A stretch of 64,000 bases of DNA from Ornithodoros turicata (lineage: Eukaryota > Arthropoda > Arachnida > Ixodida > Argasidae). The stretch covers positions 227,794,016 through 227,858,015 of the forward strand of contig NC_088201.1 in the NCBI RefSeq assembly GCF_037126465.1, given 5' to 3'. The position numbers and the translations under genes were made by a program. Numbering within the stretch: the stretch's first letter is position 1; the number at the start of each line of letters is the position of its first letter. Below, in pieces: positions 58,660-64,000 of the stretch. The notes beneath the pieces are model-generated. The model saw only the letters and a list, made by a program, of their open reading frames with translations, ran no database searches and had not been told where the DNA came from.

Positions 58660-60780
58660 TTGATTATTGGGCTATGCTCTCTTCAGTTTGTTTTCCGTCT
58701 GCTGTTCCCTAAATTCTTGCCATTTTAGGTTGACCACCTTATTCAAAGTTGATCTAAGATCCGAACAGGGAATTTCGGAGGGAGTCATCTGAGTAGAAAG
58801 GACTGCTGCTCATGGATGGCACTCTCATTGCCATGTATACCAATGTGGCTTGGCACCCAACAGTACTTCAAATGATAACACTGGTTGACCATCACGCTAC
58901 CCAAATATCGTGCTCGTTGTATGCATTGCACGGCCTAGAGTGTGGAAAGAGAGTCTGTGTATATTATAGAGGATTTTATGTGACTTTGCAGTATGAAACT
59001 TAAAGCTAAAGCGACAGAATAAACCTCTGCTGTAAATATTGATGCAACATTCTTCAAGCGGTGACATCGTGCACGTGTACCTAACATCATGGCACATGAT
59101 ACTGCAGTACTGGACTTTGAACCGTCTGGATATATTTCGATGTGTTCTGGAAAACTTTGTTTGATATCTTCAAATTCCTGTTGCAATACTTGCGTAGGAG
59201 TTTCCTGCTTGTTATACGTGAATAATGAACAGTTGTATTCTGGTGGTGTCTGCCACAGAGAAATCCTCTTATTAGATTCCACAACAAAATAGTTATAAGG
59301 AGTGAAACCATAGTGTCCGACATCTCTTGCAAGTCACATGCTGAACGGAGGTGCGTCACTGGGTCTATTGATAAAAAGGCGTTCAAAACATGTGTGTTTC
59401 ATACAAGAAAGTGCAGAGTGCTAAGGATAACGTTTGATTTCGGGGGTCATACACTGCCCCAAGGTAAAATCGATGCCTCTCTAGAGATCATTCTTTAGCT
59501 TTAACGTAAATGCTTTCAACCGGATAAGTCCTCAAAACACGTAATGTCAACCCTAGTCCTTGGTGGTGTATTGGGCTTAGAGTTTTGAAAACTTGGGGAC
59601 GGGCTGAACAGTAGACCATGCTCCCATAATCAACTTTTGAGCGTATTGTCGAAGTACGTGCCCTGTAGCGTGTTTCCCTAACGGCACCCCAAGTACTGTG
59701 TACCAATATTTTTACTAGATTTAGAGAATTTGTACATTTAGCCTTCAAGCTATTTAGGGGAGGGAGGAATCTGAGCTTTTTGTCAAATATGACTCAAAGA
59801 AATTTGTGGTCAGACTGAGCAGAAAAATTACGGCCACCAAGTTTGAAGCTGGGTAGCGGAAAGACTTCCCAAACTCCGAGGACTGGACAGAGAATATCTG
59901 CTCTGTCGAAAATTTTAACCTGTTCTCGGAAGGCCATTTCACAAGTTTATTTACTGCTAGCTGCATTTGTCGCTCGCACATTCTTAGGCTTGTGGAACTA
60001 CAAGATAACGGAATATCACCTACATACAAAGATTACGTTATAAATGGTGAGATGCCCCTAGCCCCAGAGTTGATTTTTACCGCAAATACTGTGACGCTTA
60101 AAACAGACCCCTGTTGCACGCCTGTCTCTTGCACGAATGTACATGACAGAGTTGTTCCCACTTGAACTCCAAATGTTCTGCCTTGGCGAAAGTTTGCAAT
60201 GCACCTAAGGAGAGGACCCTGCATTTCAAATGGGTAGATATCTATCCATGCAATGAAGTCATATACTAGACTTTTTTCTAGATCAAATAAGACAGACAGA
60301 CAGGGGTGTCTTCGCACAAATGCCTCAAGGATGGTCGTCTCAAGACCGATCAGACGATCCATCGTTGAACGCCTTAACCGCAAACCACATTCCAGCTGAG
60401 GTACATATTGGTTCTCATCGGGGAAGTGGACCAGCCAGTTATTAACCATTTGCTCAAACATCTTGCCGAGGCAGCTCGTAAGAGCGACGGATCTGCAACT
60501 GCTTGGATTAGAAGCATCCTTTACGTGTTTCAGGAGTGGAATAACTGTAGCAATTTCCCACAGACCTGATTTAAGAATTTAAGCAAGTATTTTTTAAAAC
60601 TCTTTGCATTGAAGCAAGCACATTGGACTTTGGGGGGCAGACATGTGACTTAGCATGAAAGAGGTCACCCGATCTGGACCTGGAGCAGTTGGTTTTACAA
60701 ACGTTAAGGTTTTCAACAGCTCTGAAGGCTGACTCACTCGATCGAGTTCCATGCGCTTCCGCCAAGGGATGGCGGCACCG
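58660..60780 (-). pseudogene. Old relative of the full-length LINE: RT to C-terminus of RNase H
   Basis: Minus-strand pieces follow the ORF2 order of the LINE at 6503. They are an SRSRSGDLFHAKSH segment, ALTSC and MVNNWLVHF, LSVLFDLEKS (motif A damaged), GVQQGSVLS (motif B), YVGDI (motif C, first Asp lost), CERQMQLAVNKL and SPIHHQGLGLT. RNase H follows with IYPDGSKSS, FTAEVYSVAL, YTDSLSTL, a stop, then CWVPSHIGIHGNES. DLRSTLNKVVNLKWQE and ENKL close it. There are many frameshifts and stops. Both ends are truncated, so this copy is inactive and much older than the full-length one. Confidence 0.88.
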
Positions 60781-60799
60781 TCGGAAAGCTGTTTTCTTT

Positions 60800-61394
60800 G
60801 GGTGCGTTTTTTTTATTCTACCCGGGTAACTCGGGGGTAACCCTTGCTGGGCGAAAAATCGAGGGTGACGGAAGTGACGTCATAACCTACCCGGGTAACT
60901 CGGGGGTAACCCTTGCTGGGCGAAATATCGAGGGTGACGGAAGTGACGTCATAATCTTCCGGGGAAAATTCAACTCTCGTCGTTCCAGGCTTACTCTGGA
61001 TACCTACTCTCACTGACCCAGCTCAGCAGGTGGGTAGCAGAGGGTTATGACGTCACACGACGTCAAGTGAGAGTCCCGAGTCTTTTAACTTTCCGATTCC
61101 GAGCATATTTCGGTGGCTTTAGCACGGCTCTCGTTTCGTTGGATGCATGCCTTTTTCTTCCTTCGTCACCATCTTCCCCTTCGTCAAATGCGTCAAGCAG
61201 CACAAGTGCCGCAACTTCTACACTCGTGTCCTCGTCAAAAACGTCGTCTGCCTCTGCCGTTATGTTGGCTGAGACGGGCGTAACTCGTAATGGGCGAAAA
61301 TTTCTAAATGGGGGTATCTACCCACAGGCCACGTGACTCGCGTCACGTGGTGCGTAACCCGGGTGTTGCCCGAGTAGAATAAAAAAACGCACCC
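60800..61394 (-). mobile_element. Harbinger-like internally deleted element, copy 2 (595 bp)
   Basis: The ends are GGGTGCGTTTTTTTT and AAAAAAACGCACCC, with TTT on both sides (60797-60799, 61395-61397) as a probable 3-bp TSD. It faces the opposite way to copy 1 and carries more of the coding segment, with the ATG lost. A subterminal block of about 67 bp (ACCCGGGTAACTCGGGGG to GTGACGTCATAA) is tandemly duplicated at 60821-60953. Confidence 0.85.
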
Positions 61395-61688
61395 TTTGTT
61401 TTGTCTTCCTCCCGCGCTGCAGGGAAGTGATGTAACCGGCGCCTGCGCGTCTGCTCCGCGTCTTCTCGGCGTTTCACAAAATTCATTCATTCTGTTTCTC
61501 TCCCTTCTTGCGCCGTAGGATTGCAAAGCAAAGACGACTGCCGGTCGAGCATGGAAGTTTCTCTCCTCCGTGATTCACAGCCTCATGCCCGCTTGACAGC
61601 GCAGCACATACGCGTGCGCGTTCGTACGAGTGATACTGTCCTGTTTCTTTTTTTTGTTTTTTTTTTTCATACTTCTGAAAAATTGCAA

Positions 61689-61787
61689 ATGGGTCCTCGC
61701 AAAAATGTCATATTCGAGGAAAGCGTTGTCCTGGACAAACAAAGCGAAGCTGACGAAGGGAGTTCGTTACATGTTCAGTTGTCGCAG
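61689..61787 (+). CDS. Candidate N-terminal exon fragment
   Basis: ATG at 61689 starts MGPRKNVIFEESVVLDKQSE and the frame runs to the left end of the TATCGATA-rich element. Right of that element, CGCCTCGCTACC leads to GTTCAG then GTGAGAG, a donor-like site near 62425. A first exon split by the element is possible. It is weakly supported and unrecognised. Confidence 0.2.
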
Positions 61788-62394
61788 AAAACTATCGATA
61801 GTACTATCAATAGTCCACTACCGTAAACTATCGTAAGATGCGTTGATAAGTAAATTTGAAAGGCTATCGTTAGGCAGTCGGTGTAGTACTATCTATAGTG
61901 AAATATCGAACATACATCTATCGCCTGCTTACGACAGTACCTATCACGATCACAATAGCTATTCAACAAAGACAACCCGAGGAAAATATTACAAAATCAA
62001 CTGCCACTAAGTTGTAAATCGAAATAACTGTAAATGTGTAGTAGCACAATCAGAATTCTGGCGCAAATAATAAAACATGACGAAGTATTCAAACTCTCGG
62101 CCAAACAAAGCATTCAGTCAGGACCCACTCTCTTTGTCGTCCTTATCTAAGTTTCTTCTTCGTACTGTGTTGCTACCGATAACTGACGCAAGAGTGAAAA
62201 AATGAAGAGAGGTACAACAACAACAACAACTTTGTTTAAAGATGATGATGAAAGTGAGATGATACCGATAGTGAGAACCAAATCTAGCAAAAAGAAGAAA
62301 AAAATCGACATTACTGTCCAGTGCGTACTACCGCAAAAGTACCTATAATTTTTCTGCAATATCGATATATCGATAGTCGATTGAGCGATAGTTT
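61788..62394. mobile_element. TATCGATA-rich TIR element, about 0.6 kb
   Basis: The left end is AAACTATCGATAGTACTATC and, reverse complemented, the right end is AAACTATCGCTCAATCGACT; ACTATCG words recur within 130 bp of each end. It looks like a MITE. No clear TSD was found. An ACA/GAT microsatellite occurs near 62215-62255. Confidence 0.55.
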
Positions 62395-62904
62395 CGCCTC
62401 GCTACCATAACAGCGTCGCGTTCAGGTGAGAGCTGTCATCGCGACACTTATGTTCGGAAACATAAAACGAACTGACTCACTGCGGGCCTTCATGCCTCTT
62501 TGTTGTTCTGTCCGTCGATTAAATTTTTCTTTGATAAATGGGAGACTCCCAGGTGAAGGAGTATCATCATGTGGTACCATGAAAGAAGGCAAATATACAT
62601 TATAGGACTGATCCAAAAATTTACATTTTCCTTGACGGTCAAGGCTTTCCAGTGACAGTAGTGGCATGAAATAAATGAGCGTAGTGAAGCTGAGCTGCCG
62701 CAGGTAATGTTGCAGTAGGTTGCACTTTATTGCGTTATTTACCAGTCAGAACAGCGTTCACACCATTCAAAGCTCTAAAGTCCTGCACATATACAGAACT
62801 GATGTTTTATTAGCCTCAGGTTTGTCTGCAACCACATATAAATAATAATGATGATGACAATGAGATGGTTTCAAAACAAACAACAACACATTTGCATGCA
62901 TCTA

Positions 62905-63479
62905 TAGCACATCACGGAGTTCATCGTACATGCTTGCTTCATTCCCCACTGCCATGGTTCTTTCCTCCCAACGAACGAGTTCTGGTAGTAAGTATTCCAA
63001 ATAGAACTTCTTCAGCTCCGGAAGAGTCTTCGCCCAGAAGTCTTCATCGCGATGAATGTCGAGGACTTTCAGGCAAGCTTGCAGATCCATCGCTTAGTTA
63101 TGTTCAGCTGCGTCTGTATCTGATAAAATATTTATGAGACCTGGGTAGTTGCAGGCTTCTTTTGTGGAGTTTTACACCGATTGAATGATGTCTCAAAGCT
63201 TCCTCTATGGTGTCACATTTCTCAGCTGACGAAGGACACTTTGTTTGTAAAATTCCATAATCGTTTATCAGCCTGTCGGGGCATGTGCATAAAAATGGCA
63301 GTTCAGGATTGACAACCAGTCCACATTTCTTCACTTTGAGATGCCGGTATTTCAGCTGAAATGCCTCAGCATCATTTTCGTGGTCTAGTCCATATTGCAC
63401 GTGAGGATTGTTTTTCAAGCTTTTTGGATACAGTATTTCTTTCACTATGCGACTGTACTTGAAAGATACTCGATGCGGC
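62905..63479 (-). pseudogene. YqaJ-type (lambda-exonuclease-like) recombinase exon, decayed
   Basis: On the minus strand it reads NNPHVQYGLDHENDAEAF, KVKKCGLVVNPELPFLCTCP, GILQTKCPSSAEKCDTIEEAL and HHSIGVKL, then in other frames TQLNITKR and DEDFWAKTLPELKKFYLEYL. This is the YqaJ domain order. A one-base loss near 63128 shifts the frame, and a second shift follows. The catalytic EXK strand reads QTK, so the acidic residue is lost. TATTATTTTGCAG just upstream is a good acceptor, so an exon starting at 63479 is likely. YqaJ genes are often carried by transposons or viruses, and also occur multicopy in arthropod genomes. Confidence 0.75.
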
Positions 63480-63492
63480 CTGCAAAATAATA

Positions 63493-64000
63493 CAGGGTGC
63501 CCACGCTAAGTGTGAACAGATTTTTTTAAAAATATATCAATCACTTTCTCCGAGATGAAATCAATTGCAATATGGCATATGCTGAAGGGCACTCCCTAGG
63601 GGGGCATTAACAGACTCCTAAGGCAATGTCTTAATTAACTTTCAATAATTAACTTTTTAATTATAAAAGCTACGAAGTTGCTCCAATGAGAACATCTGAT
63701 CTCTTCGGTCACCACATACCAAAACGTTTTCAGAACAAAAATCCGTTCGGTAGATCGTCCGCAAAAAATTCATGAAGGAACGCCATTTTTTTCTTTATTT
63801 GGTTTATTGCGCATCTTCAAAGAAGCGGCTTTCCTTTACCCCCAGTGTGAGAGAGTGAAAGAGCACAGTGCCGCCTCATGCGTCGAAGATTAGCTTTAAC
63901 TTGCGGAAACAAAACAAAAACACAAATCTATCGGGTGACTCTATCGCGACTGCCCTTATCTTGGGCTGCATTTTCTGTTTTCTTTTAATCTTTTTTCCAG
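63493..64000. mobile_element. Left end of a TA-flanked TIR element, cut by window edge
   Basis: TA (63491-63492) then CAGGGTGCCCACGCTAAGTG is a typical end of a Tc1/mariner-like element. The AT-rich sequence that follows (TTAATTAAC repeats) has no ORF. The right end is outside the window. It sits in the presumed intron, about 14 bp upstream of the YqaJ exon acceptor. Confidence 0.5.

Overview
This is a window of a eukaryotic, probably arthropod, genome and it is almost entirely made of nested transposable elements. I infer a chelicerate, most likely a tick. The support is a tRNA-derived SINE with a tRNA-Val-like head, I-clade and CR1/L2-like LINEs, Gypsy pol fragments, a YqaJ-type exonuclease exon and many short terminal-inverted-repeat (TIR) elements. 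That species call rests on resemblance and was not searched. Nothing is prokaryotic: there are no operons, no CRISPR and no rRNA. I see no complete host gene, only a few candidate exons.

Layout. 0.9-2.5 kb: a foldback repeat and a degenerate 142-bp tandem repeat. 5.3-5.6 kb: one end of a TTAA-type element. 6.50-11.93 kb: a full-length I-clade LINE with a perfect 12-bp target-site duplication (TSD), an intact ORF1, and an ORF2 broken by one frameshift at the polymerase YVDD motif. 12.6-17.1 kb: a decayed Gypsy element next to a 2.6-kb TTAA-flanked element. 18.15-19.6 kb: a 5'-truncated CR1/L2-like LINE. 21.7-23.9 kb: a TTAA element that itself holds a 1.4-kb hAT-type element with a perfect 8-bp TSD. 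25.5 kb: a candidate signal-peptide exon. 26.0-26.6 kb: a LINE RNase H fragment.

26.7-35.5 kb is the most informative region. A minus-strand Gypsy pol was interrupted by a 3.7-kb TIR element (31638-35375) and by a hAT-type element (26993-28006). A 390-bp segment spanning the Gypsy/TIR-element junction was then amplified into eight tandem units (28572-31690). The order of the first two insertions and the amplification can be read from the breakpoints.

35.5-52.5 kb: a LINE fragment, a hammerhead-ribozyme-like motif (36642), three more hAT-type elements with perfect 8-bp TSDs, and a tRNA-Thr-like sequence. It ends in a 5.8-kb structure with inverted arms of about 0.7 kb. That structure contains a TA-flanked long-TIR element, a hAT-type element, a TRIM-like LTR element with two 160-bp LTRs, and an unidentified cysteine-containing ORF carrying an in-frame 280-bp TIR insertion.

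52.5-64 kb: a SINE, two opposite-facing Harbinger-like elements (3-bp TSDs) keeping the start of a coding region, an old minus-strand relative of the full-length LINE, a TATCGATA-rich element, a decayed YqaJ exonuclease exon, and the end of a TA-flanked element cut by the window edge. The genes do not form a pathway. The interest lies in the order of insertions and in structures made by rearranging them.
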